Notes under the pieces: generated by a model | Told to the model about the DNA's origin: nothing | The model's database searches: none | The model's input: only the letters and a program-made list of their open reading frames with translations | Part shown: piece after piece, positions 22,518-33,227 of the stretch | How positions within the stretch are numbered: position 1 is the stretch's first letter | Layout: each line of letters starts with the position of its first letter | Position numbers and translations under genes: made by a program | NCBI GenBank assembly: GCA_905178155.1 | Contig: CAJINV010000003.1 | Span: 11,520,733-11,584,732 of the forward strand | DNA from: Amoebophrya sp. A120 | Lineage: Eukaryota > Sar > Dinophyceae > Syndiniales > Amoebophryaceae | DNA length: 64,000 nt | Direction of reading: 5' to 3'

Positions 22518-25500
22518 CTACCTACAAAACGAGAGTTCTGGAAGCATGTCCGGTGTGGGCCTCCTGGCCCGTGGTTCTTTTGCGAACTCTTCCGCGTACA
22601 TCCTCAGCTCGTGCTTCGTGTTGCGAATGTTCGTGGTTTTCGTTTTTTTGGGGTACAACTTCGTGGTGTCGAAAGGGAAGCACTCCACTAGCGACACATC
22701 CGCCCAGTCCGCCGGTCCTAACAAGAGGGAGCCCGCCCCGGGCGGCGATCCGGGCTTGTTCATCCTGGTCCCGCCGCCGGCCCGGCCGGTGGTCTTCGGC
22801 CGCTGGTGGTAGTGGGAAAAGGTGGTCGTGCACTTTATCTTGCTACTGTCGTTTTCTGTGCGGACTTTGGAAACCAAATCGTCCAGCAGATCCCCTCCTC
22901 CGCGATTGATGTTTCTTGTGCGATTATAGCCACTCCCGCGGTTGCTCTGCCTGGTTTGTAATTTGTGTCGCTCCTCAGAAGTGGACGCAACATCTTCAGG
23001 AGATAAACACCGCTCGCTGTGACTAAGACTATTGTTGTTCTTCTTATGGACAACTCTGTTGTTTACATCCGCTTCGTTTGATTTCGTCACGGTGTAGTTT
23101 GATTTGTACCAATTTTGACTCGTCGAGGACGAAGGGGACGATGGTCCTGTGGTCTTATTATTTTTGCTCCCGTCGTTCCTCTTGCTTCCCGAAGCAGATC
23201 CAATTCCATTTCCAACGTCGTCTGAGGTTCTGCTCATCCACTGGGTTCCTCTATTACAACTCGAGGACGAGGAGGACGACCCCGCGCCAGTCGTGCCGCG
23301 TCCAATTTCCTCCTGCAGAATGTGACCGTCTTTATTTTTTCTCCGCAGCAGCGAGGCCGTCTGCAGCATGCTGCTGGCCTCCTTGTCCGGGGAGGCTAAA
23401 TTCGGAGCGGACTCGGGCCGCCGCGCTTTCTTCTGCTTTACTATTGAGGGGTCCTTTGGACGCGTAGAGGACGAACTACTTGCAGCACCTGCTAATGCTG
23501 AGTTTTGTTTTGTGCTCTGCAGCTGCCCATCTGCTCGTTCGTCTGTTGTCAACGCAGCTCCTTTTGGTACTTGTATTTCCACGTGCTTTTCAGGCTTTTT
23601 TTTGTTGCCGTCCAATTTCGGCGAGGAAATTGAAGTCGGCGCGACCAAGTCGTCGTCTACCGGCGTGTCCAACAACGGCTGCGCTTGTCGATACTGCTTC
23701 GTGGGGGGTATGACAGTGCACAACTCCCCTTCACCCTCATTTGTAGTAGGGCATGAACAGCAATACAAGCATCGGCAAGAATTATGCACGTTTTGCGTCA
23801 CAAATTATCCACAGAAGATTGTAGTGCTGTTTATTTGGGTTGTCCCGAAACTTGTCATGCGCACAGTGCCAAAGCCAAGTGACAGAAAGTGGATGTGGCA
23901 TTTAATATTTGCATGAGAAAGGCGGGGGACCACAAGTTGTGCACTCTCATAAGGGAAGATGACGCAGAGGCAGAAGCTGCGCTACCACTCCCAGCAGGAG
24001 CAAGATGTAGTGGATCAGTATCGTCCACGACACTCGGACTCGTTTCCCGCCTCTCCCGCTTACTACTGGTAGTTCCGCCCTTCGTCATGTTGAGCGGTGG
24101 TCTACTGCTACCATGCGATGTGGTTCCGCCTGTGACAATTACGTCGAAAGCGGACTTGACATCGTCGGGACTCGAGCCTGGTTATGCATTGCAAATATGT
24201 CTGAGTCTGGAAAGTTGTGATGCTGATGTCCGAATGATACGCAACCTGCACTAGGGGGCCGCGCATGACAAGTTTCTGAGCGGATATCATCATCATCATC
24301 AACAGGATACGTGTAGCGTGAACCGCATGACAAATGGCCTTTTTGCATGACAAACAAGCGGCACTGTAGCGCACCAAACATGACAGGCTTTTCTGTCTTG
24401 TCGGCCAAGCATGACAAACTTGCATTCTTCCAGACCCAGACATATTTGCAGTAGATACCGGTTCCACATCGACAATCTCCCGGCCGTGGATCTCCCCCCA
24501 TGTCCCGAGCCAGTTGCTGTCGATCGCCTCATCATTCAAGTCAAACTTTTCCATGCCCCGCTTGTAGTTTTCCGGATTCCGGTAGAATTGCCTCTGTTTC
24601 ATCTTTTTCTTGTCCTGCTCTACTACTCCGTTCCGACTTCGGCTGTCCATCAGGTATTTCGTTTTCATCACGCCTCCTTTGGGTACGTACTCCGACGAAA
24701 ACCGCCACCAGTCTTTGGTGTAGTCGTAGGGAACGTTGGCAAACACCCGGTTCATCGATTCGTGCTCGAATTTGTATTTCTGCGGGGTTTATGCATTGCA
24801 AATAAAGGAAAACATCGAGTGCAAATTCTTGCATGACAACGAATCTTTTTGTGCTGCTTTTCCCATAAAAGGAATGTTGAGACTTGTCATGTATAACTGC
24901 AAGAACTCGTATGCTTTTGCACAGGATAGGGGCTGCATCCCAATCGGAAACATCCACTGTGAGGACCCGGTCGACCACGCATTGATGTTTGTGCATTGCA
25001 AATATTTCCCAGGGTCCAGATTTGTGAAGATGCGAGATTTGGATAGTACTAGTACGACAAGGATCTGTATTGCATGAACACGATCTGTGAGTTTCTTTAT
25101 CCGCGTGCTGCAAGCCAATTTGTCATGCGGTTTTCTACGAATGAACGTGCAAGAAGCTTCGAAAAATAAACAACTTGTCATCATTATCATGCTCCAACAG
25201 CGTACAAAAGAAGTAGAAGGCCGCTCAGCCGTGCGAGGCTCATAAACAAAAGCTCATCGCATCTTTCCCCAGATGCACCCTGAGAGGACACGGACACCCA
25301 CCCCAAGAAAATATTTGCGATGCATAATTTTGTGCGCTATGTCCGGCGGGTGGTAGGACATGCTGTTGAGCACTTTGTTGTATCGGGCGTCGGGGTAGTC
25401 AAATCTCGACTTCTCGTAGGACGCGCCCTGGATCTTGTCGTGCCCCGCAGACACCAGCACCCGGTCGTTCCGGTACCCGGCGGAGTACATCCTGGACCGC

Positions 25501-27302
25501 AAAAACCGTCGTTCCGGGGTGGTTTGCGGTCGGGACAGGTCCTTGCTCACGATCTCCTTCCGAAGGGAGTACGAGCCCCAGGCGATCGGGCACTCTTGCG
25601 GCGGCGGCACGTCCAGGTAGAAGGACGAGTTTCCGGGGTGCGGCGGGGGATTCACTTTTCGGGAATACACCGCACCGGGCTGAAGACCGCGGGACGTGGG
25701 CAGGGTCTCGAGGGTGATGTCTTCAGGGGCTGTTGTGATTAGTAGATTTCGATCATTCATCCTTCGCATGCCGATGACTTCCAGTTCCAACTGAGAACAA
25801 AAAATACGATGTTGTCGCTCGAAAAAACATGTAAGTAAACCGATAGTACAGCTCATTCCACCCTGCAGTGGGCGATACGACTGCATGAGGCTCGTGTCGT
25901 TTTTGTGATCGCCCGTCATGACGGAAAGACACAAATCGGTTTCCTCCACAAAATTCCGGCAGTACTGCAATTGAATCATCCGCTCCTGCTGCTGCGGCGA
26001 ATGCAGCGCGTCCATTCGCCTTGGGCTTCCCAGCGCCGGCGCGCCGCGGAAATACTCCGGGTTGGTCATGAGCGCTTCATGTCGGTTCTCCCCGTCGTCG
26101 TCTGGCCACGCGTCAAGAAAAGCGAGGTCCTGATACCTTGTTTCGAATTTTGATTCAATTCGAAAAATCTAGCGGTTGCTTGTTGCCGACATTCCTTCAC
26201 TTTCACCTCCTGCGAGGCTGGTGCACAGAGCAACATTCTTGTCTACTAGAATTGCTAAGCAATCAAATGAAATGCCTATGCCGCGAAATCATTAAGAAGT
26301 TTCGAGTAAATCATCACTATCAATACCTGACCCCCCTTCGATTCGCGGTGATGCCTATTCCGCCCGGCGTGCTGGGCCGACTCCTATCAAATGTAAAAAT
26401 TATGTCTGGGTCTGGAAGAGTCATGCTGTTTTTGCATGACACAGAAGGTCTGGCATGGAAGCTCTAGCATTACAGGTTTCGAGAAGCTTCCGCAATGCCG
26501 AATCCGCATGACAAATCCCCCACTTTGGTGGCAGAAAGCGGGCAGCTTTTGCTACCCATGCATGAGAGATCTTTCTGTGTTCTGAAATGCGCATCACAAG
26601 TTTGTATTCTTCCTGACCCAGACATTTTTGCATTTGATAACTCCTGTTCGGGATCGATATCGCGTTGATCAGCTGCGTCAAGTCCGCACCGGAGAAGCCG
26701 TGCCACCGCTTGCACGCCGTGCGGAAGATGGTGAAGGAAATTTCGCCCTCCTGGTGCACGTCGAGTTGCGCAAACGTCTCGTGCACCGACCCAAAGTTGC
26801 GCTTGCACCACGAGCGGAACTTCATGAAGACCCCCGACGTGATGGGATCCACCTCCTCCATGCAAATGGCCCCGTCGCGGGACTCGTCTAGGTAAACCCA
26901 AGCGGAGGAGATAACCCGTTCGATGTCGTCCTCCGAGAATTTTTGCGCCCAGGACAGCACCGTGGTGGACTCGCGGTGAAACGTGTCCCAGTTCACGCGG
27001 TTGGATCCCTTCGCGTCGTAAAACCGCAACCAGTAGAGGACGAAGGAGCCGCCGCACCGGTTCTCCGGGTCTTCCAGAATCAAGTCCTTTATGTACGTCC
27101 AGGCACGCAACGACCCTCGTGCGGTGAGGTAGCGCGGGGGTTCCCACGCGTCCAGCCAATCGAAATCCCGTTTGGAAACACCGTGGGACGGGCCTTCCGC
27201 CAGGGAGAGCGACCGTACGAGGTATTTCAAAAACTTCGGGGAGAAACTGATAGATTTGTTTACGGTTTTTTGAGGCTGCGACTTGTTCTTGCAGCACAAC
27301 AT
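22518..27302 (-). CDS. EF-hand-like multi-exon protein with low-complexity tail
   Basis: The first exon (27302-26639) carries two EF-hand-like segments with the pattern LDESRDGAICMEEVD and FRSWCKRNFGSVHETFAQLD; the canonical Asp/Glu loop ligands are only partly kept, so calcium binding is doubtful. Later exons continue in frame across introner A2, a short intron near 26150-26315, a 70-base GT-AG-type intron near 25866-25798, then introners H1, C, A1 and E2. They encode a basic, Tyr/Arg-rich region (YHPPDIAHK, YDYTKDWWRFSSEYVPKGG) and a Ser-rich low-complexity region. I do not recognise the family beyond the EF-hand part. FRxWC...FGS repeats also occur in the upstream locus at 27577-32430. The two may be one gene split only by a 275-base gap, but no clean splice pair was found. 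The stop at 22518 may lie in a retained intron, since TTTTGTAGGTAG there resembles a donor. Confidence 0.65.
23711..23950. mobile_element. introner E2 (family E)
   Basis: 240-bp element. Ends TGACAGTGCACAACTCCCC and CAAGTTGTGCACTCTCAT are inverted repeats. Flanks GGGGGGTA and AAGGGAAG are imperfect duplicates. Removal at the family position joins the Ser-rich region to TKQYRQAQPLLD in frame. Confidence 0.72.
24185..24456. mobile_element. introner A1 (family A)
   Basis: 272-bp element with ends containing ATGTCTGAGTCTGGAAAG and CTTCCAGACCCAGACATA. Flanks CCTGGTTA and ACCGGTTC share most of CCNGGTT. Removing it with one copy joins VEPGSSPDDVKSAFD in frame. The interior repeats the CATGACAAA module. 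Confidence 0.85.
24792..24927. mobile_element. introner C (136 bp)
   Basis: 136-bp family C element. Its left end TGCATTGCAAATAAAGG and right end GTATGCTTTTGCACAGGAT pair imperfectly. Flanks GGGGTTTA and AGGGGCTG share GGGG. Removal joins SDWDAAPQKYKFEHES in frame. It is separated from H1 by a micro-exon of about 60 bases. Confidence 0.75.
24995..25328. mobile_element. introner H1 (singleton family H)
   Basis: 334-bp element with ends ATTGCAAATATTTCCC and AAGAAAATATTTGCGAT. The direct repeat TTTGTGC occurs at 24988-24994 and 25329-25335. Precise removal joins PDIAHKHQCVVDRV in frame. Confidence 0.75.
26387..26638. mobile_element. introner A2 (family A)
   Basis: 252-bp element, ends TCAAATGTAAAAATTATGTC and ACATTTTTGCATTTGA with the CTGGGTCTGG/CTGACCCAG core. 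Flanks GACTCCTA (26379-26386) and AACTCCTG (26639-26646) share ACTCCT. Removal gives PNRSRPSTPGG in frame in the EF-hand gene. Confidence 0.88.
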
Positions 27303-27576
27303 GATACCTTCAAATAATCATTCGGTCTAGGGAACTTCAAGTTCAACATTAATGAACTTCAAATGGAACAGAACATGACAACTTTCTGCAACAGCTTGCG
27401 ATTGCAGGGTGAGGGTATTGACTAAGAATCAAGCATCGGCATAAACGTCGAAAGCGAATCTTAATTCTAATTTTCACTTCGAAAAAATCCAACAACGCGT
27501 GCGCCACGCACAGAGTGCCTGTGCGTGCGGCTGATACAGTCGTCAAATTTCATTCACATTCAAGTTCTCATCCTAA

Positions 27577-30500
27577 TCACAGTATATCTGTCATTACAAA
27601 AATCAAATACGCGTGTCGACTGGGAATCCGGGTAACGAAGAACGAGATCACGTGTCTTCCCGCGATTAAATCGTAGCCCGTGCCCTCGGTTTGCTTCTTC
27701 ACGGCTTCATCCCGCAGCTTCGCTTCTTCCGCGTCGAGCGCCGGGGAACTCGGCAGTTCTAACTCCGACATCTCCCGCGTAAACTCGTGTGAGTCGGGGG
27801 AGCCGAACCGCGCGTGCGAAACCCCCCCAACGTGCGCGACTGATCGGGACGGTGGGGTGTTTTCGAGGGGCGATTTGATGTTAACATTAGTGCTCCCATC
27901 GTGCTCTACTTTTTTACCGGTAGGAGAAGATGATCGTGCACCGCCGTCCTCCCCGCCTGAAGAGTCGGGTCCGGATCCCCCTTCGTCCGCGGAGAGCGGA
28001 TTTCTACTCGTTGGAGCAGGCCGCGCCGCCCCTCCGGGTTCCTCCGAACTGCTGCTGCCCGCGGCGCCGGCGATCGCCATGCTCGTTGTCCCTGTTCGCG
28101 TGAAGGCGGAGTCCTGTCGCGACAACTCCATGATGCTCAACCGCCGAGATTGCTGTCTCACGAATTCCACGGTCGTTTCCGGCGGCCCCTTCTTCAACGG
28201 CACGTCGTCCAGAATCTGCGTGGCGCCGCGGGTCATCGCGTAGCGGAGCAGTTTGCCGGCAGTGGGGCTGGCCCTGTAGTAGGGTTGGCCTTTCCCTTGT
28301 TTATTTTCTCGAGTTTGAGAACTATAAAAAATCTGGTAGAAGTTGTGTTTGTGTTTGTGTTTGTTTTTCTCAGCTCAGAGAGTTCTTGCGAGCGTGAACG
28401 TGATCAGCCGGAGTAAGAATAATTTGATCAATTTTCATATTCATTTTGCATTTGTTTTTGGAAGTAGAAGAACAAGTAACATTTTTAAAGTATCTGTAAG
28501 TTATTGTACCGAAATATTTTGCTTCCGTTGGGCGAGTCGATGCCTGTCGAGCTACTGGGCGAATTCAAGGTTGGGGATCCCCCACCGTTCGATCCTCCCG
28601 GCCCCCCGTTGGCCTTCTTCTTGTCGCTCAACACCATACTGTACGCCCGGTCCATTTTTCTCACTTCCGGCGACTGGCCCAAATTCTGCTCCTCGAACAC
28701 CGCCCGGCGCATGATTTTAAAGAACGTCGCGCAGCTCCCGTAGACCTGCCAGCACCAAAGTCTGAACTCCGCTAGAACAATCGCAGCTTTCAGATCGTAC
28801 TCCTGCATGTCCAGGATGCCCGACTCGTCCGAATCTAGCGCCTCCCAAAGGGTGTTCACGGCCGATTTGAAGTCAATCGACCGAAGGAATTTTCCAAGGG
28901 ACTGCTTTGTCACTTCGTATTTCCCGTCCTTTGCCAAGAATAAACGCCACCCTTTGATCAGCGGCCACCTGGAGGTGATAGCGATTTTTGGTTTCATCTT
29001 CCATGAAAATTAAGTACACGGCATACAAAGGTCAGCGTCACACGTGACGATAGAGTCAGAATAGACCTAGACACCAATGAGCATGAGCAAGATCTCCATC
29101 TTCTAAAGGATAATCTGTTCGTATCACTGTATGTGAAACCTAGTAGTACAACTACCTCTGCCGACAGAGCCTCTGCAAGTGCCAGTAAAACGCCCTTTCT
29201 GCCTTTCTCGTTCTCGCCCGCTGCTCCACGAGCCGCAGCACCCTTCCCCTCCGCTCCGCGTCCGCCTGGTTCTGCCCCCCCGACGGAGGCCCCCCGGCTT
29301 TTTTCTTGCTGTGCTCCTCGTGGTGATCCTTTGCTGCGGATCCACCACCTCCTGCGGTGTTCCCTACCCCGCCCTGGAACGGGATCGCCCGGTCGTAGTA
29401 CTGCAATTCCAGCGGCTGCATTTCCTCAATGGTGACAAAGCCCTTGCGGTTGCTGTCCAGAATCTGGTAGATCCAGCACAACTGGTTGAACTTCTCGGAG
29501 GGAGGTTTGACTACGCAATCCTCCTTCCCGTACCCGAGCGCCAGGACCAATGCCGGGAATTCCGTTTCCGTAATGTAGTCCATGTTCGACAAGTGCGAAA
29601 TCATCGGCATCGGGACGAATTGGGACATAATGTCTTCGTCGAAAGAGTGCTGGTGCTGCTCAGGAGAGCCAGAGGAAGAGGACTCATTTCTCCCCCTGGT
29701 AGTCAATTGTTCCCCACCGCGACCGGGTCCGGGATCTACCTCATCTCCGCCGTATGAGAGTACACAACTGCTGCTCCCCCGTCCCCTCATTTGCATGGGA
29801 AAGAGGGTTTAGGATTTTGCATGAAAAAAAATGAGGAAGCGGGGGAGACAGACACAGATTTGCACTCTCATATTACGCCGCTTCGCATGTCTAAAAACTC
29901 AAACGCCCGGATCTCCTCGACAGAAAAAAACGAGTACGGTCCAACCACGTCGCCGAAAATCCCGTAGTTGTCTTTCCGTTCTGTTACTAAATCCGACAGC
30001 TTCGGCTCGGGTAAAGACAACGACTCATCTTCTTGAAAAGAACTCTCTGCAGCAGACGCTCCGGCAGAGGAAGAGGCTGAAGCAGATTTATTACCTATGG
30101 AGGGGTGGACTAGTAGCGTTGGTTCCACCTTCACAGTTGTTGATATGATGTTTCCGTGCGCATCCGTTGTGTATCTTTGTTTTATCGCAGCTGCGAGTTC
30201 GTTAGTTGTGTCCTCGTAGTCAGCGCCGGTCTCCCTCGGATCGTGCAAGCGTGACTTGGACTTGCTTTCTGTGGTTAACTATGCATATACAAAAGTAGGG
30301 CACTTCAACTTCTAGTACCAAGCGCATGACAAATCTTTTCGAATGGAATCATTTGTCGTGCAGAGGATCACTCAGAAAAGAAAGCCTATCTGTCATGCAA
30401 TTATACTGCAGCAGGTTAGTCTTAGTACTCGTACTTCTAAATCAGTGCGCTACTTTCGTGCTGCATACTGTATCCGCGTGGTTTATTTCCTCCGTTGCGT

Positions 30501-32430
30501 CCACATCCACGGAGGATGTAATCGTGTCTCTGCTGTTACGTTTCGAAGAGTTTCGTTTGTGGTTGTGTCCGTGACCCCCACCGCCGTGCATGGTCGCCAA
30601 TTGTAGCTGCTGCATTTGGTGGTCGCTGGTGGTCATCGCCCGAGTCATCCTTCTTCTGGTTGCAGGACTCAGCTGCTCGGTGGAAGTGCGGAACTTCATG
30701 TCCCACGTTACTTCCGCCCTGGGGCTTCTCGGTGCGGGCTTTAATATCTGGAGATTACTGGTGTGCTGTGCCGGAAGATTTTTGGCATTCAATATTGAAG
30801 ATCCTGTTTGCTGAATCGAAGATGCGGAGGAATTTCTAAGTTGTATTCCAGAAACAGATGCAGTACTCGCGCCGGTGTTTCGAACTGCAACTTGTGGTCC
30901 CGATATTGAACCTTGCTGCTGCATCGACGTGGCGGCCGTGCCGGCTTCTACTGCTAACTGCCCTTTATTTTCCTTTCCAACAGCCTGATCCGCTAAAGAA
31001 CTACTTGTCGGCGGAGCAGGTGGTCGTGGTGGTCCTCCTCCTGGTGCATCAACAACATCGATTTGGTACTTCCCGAATCGCAACAGATACACCGGGAGAT
31101 TTGTCGCCACACCCAGTTCCTGTATCTGCGGCATCATCTGGTCCCGGAACCGTTTTTTCTGCGCGATGAGTTGGTGGAAGAACTGGAAGAACGTGGTGAA
31201 CTCCCTGTTCAGCCACTCCCGAAAAGTGTGAAACAAATTGTACGACTCCGCATCGACGTATTTGAAATACAGGATGGTATTGCTGGGTTTTGCATCGGCG
31301 TGAAACATATCCGTGTTGGACAATGTGGGGTCTAACTCCGCTGCTCCGTGGTGTCCACCTTTACTACTAGTTAGCAGCTTTTTGTACTGACTGTTCAGAT
31401 CCTCCGCCGTCCTGGCCAATTTAGAATGACTCGATGCAGTTCTCGTCGCCACGGCTACGCCTATGTGCTGCTGCTGCTCGTCTCCACCAGTCTGTTCACT
31501 CGCTGTCGCGCCGCCTGTTGAAGAAGTCCGCTTGCTGCTGTGTATGTTTTCGCCGCCGGTAGTTGTACCATGAAGATAATTCTCCTCGTTCTGTCCGCCA
31601 ACTCCGACCGGCGGGTAAACATCCTCTCCGACAAGTTTCACCTCATCGGAGAAAGATATTCTGGTGGTTGACCTTGGATCACCACCTACCGCCACTGCTG
31701 TTCCGCGAGTCTTGCTCGCGCTGGAACTCCTAGACCCGCTGGCGCTGCTCGACCCGGTGCGGACCGTGGGCGCGGACGGGGTGCTCGTCCCATTGGTGAT
31801 GCTCTCCACCACCGCGCTCGCCGCATCCACGTCGTCCAGCGCACCTCGCCGTTGCCCGAGGATGGAGTTCGCGCGCGCCTCTTCTGCCTTCCGGTGGTCG
31901 TGGAAAGCGTCTAAATCGCGCATGTAGTTGATCTTTCCCTCGACGAAAAGCTCCACGCAATCCCGGTCGTATTTGATCTTTCGGGACTGGTTGCAAAAGT
32001 CGCGGAAACTAACCTGATAGTAAAGTACTTTAGTTTTCGGATCAGCAGGAAGTGCAGCTGGGCAGTCGCAGTTCCTTCTCATTTCGATTTCGGTCCTGAA
32101 AATATTAATCCGCTGTGCTTTTTACATTTGGCTGACGAGCGATGATCTACTTTTACTCATCGATCATGTTTTTGAACTTGACAGCAGTCAGCACATCTTC
32201 AGTGTTGCAATATACTTTCAAGTGCAGTGTTGGGTCGAAGATATTCCGCCAGAGCCGCAGGGTATTGCTGTCGTACTTCCTAAGCGTTTCTTGCAGATCC
32301 CGCAGTAGGTGCGTTGGTGGCGCTTCCGCCAGCACGTTGGCCACCCTAACGGCAATCGCCGCCGCAGCCGCGCGGTTGCGCGACCCGCGTCGGCTGTTGT
32401 GGCGGTCGGATTTTGGCTCCGAGGTGGCCA
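27577..32430 (-). CDS. EF-hand-rich multi-exon protein
   Basis: Main coding blocks: about 32430-32160 (probable start ATG at 32430), 32082-30442, 30248-29875, 29746-29152, 28997-28485 and 28236-27577. EF-hand-like segments are visible as LDSDESGILDMQEYD followed by FRLWCWQVYGSCATFF, and LDSNRKGFVTIEEMQ. An N-terminal segment (TLRLWRNIFDPTLHLKV) looks like a degenerate copy. Long Ser/Gly/Asn-rich spacers separate them. Introner E1 sits between two blocks; unspliced, it gives an immediate in-frame stop. Repeated FRxWC-type EF-hand modules occur in many dinoflagellate proteins of unknown role. Exact GT-AG borders were not all worked out. It may continue into the neighbouring EF-hand gene ending at 22518. 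Confidence 0.62.
29755..29874. mobile_element. introner E1 (family E, 120 bp)
   Basis: The shortest element. TGAGAGTACACAACTGCTGC at the left pairs with a right end carrying ATTTGCACTCTCATA, and CCCCCGTCCCCTCATTT pairs with AAATGAGGAAGCGGGGG inside, so nearly the whole element can form a hairpin. Flanks CCGCCGTA and ACGCCGCT share CGCCG. Removal joins DMRSGGDEVDPG in frame; unspliced it adds a stop after three codons. Confidence 0.85.
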
Positions 32431-32473
32431 TCTTGTTGCCTCGGGACGATTGTTGTGTCCGATGTAGTTTCAA

Positions 32474-33227
32474 AAAAGTTCTTTACAAAAACACGGCATC
32501 CTCTCCCAGCAACCACGGAAGATGCCTCTTCTCGCAAAAAACGAATGTTTTCGTGTTCTTAAGTAAAAAGAATATTTCAGTATGCTATGTTGCCCTCTCA
32601 CTTCTTGCACTTCTCTCTTAGAACGGCAGAGTATAACATCCTTCGCTCGTACAGGTACTAATGCGCACCCGACGGGGCTTTTGAGCTTATGCTCAGAATT
32701 GCGCTCCGCTGCTGGATTGGGAAAGAAAAGGATCACGACGCTGATCATTGAACAACGCGACAGACGACCACGGCCTTCCTTTTTCTGTCTTACAGTTTTT
32801 AGTACTAACCGATTCCAATTTGTCTGGATTCTTTTCCATCTTTTCGCTTGTGTAGTAGTTGAGACAGACTTTTTTCTTCTCGCCAGACTTTATCAGCACG
32901 TTGCTCGTGTGTATCCTCGTCGGGTTGCAGCATTTTACCAGACGTCCAACCTAGCAGCTGCCACAGTGTGTGGCAACTTCAGCATGTTAGACTTCTTAAA
33001 CTCAATTATCATGTAACCAAATAGACTCCGACGGTGGTTCCTTTTCAACCCCGAGCATGGCTTCTTAGTCCTCCCGAAATTATCTAGAAACAGGAACAAA
33101 ACGAGTTGAAAGTATTCATGTACGAAAGTGAAACACAGTATCTTCATGATTCCCCGTGCGGGACTACAAAGACCTACATCAATGGAGGACTCGCGAGGAA
33201 ATAAGTACTTCTATCTACCAGAGTAAA
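32474..33227. other. intergenic between membrane protein and EF-hand genes
   Basis: About 750 bases, AT-rich, with short frames only. No gene or RNA is recognised. Confidence 0.5.

Noticed and set aside
24185-24456. Introners as CRISPR-like or satellite repeats
   Set aside because: Copies are dispersed singly between exons, with inverted ends and target duplications, not in arrays.
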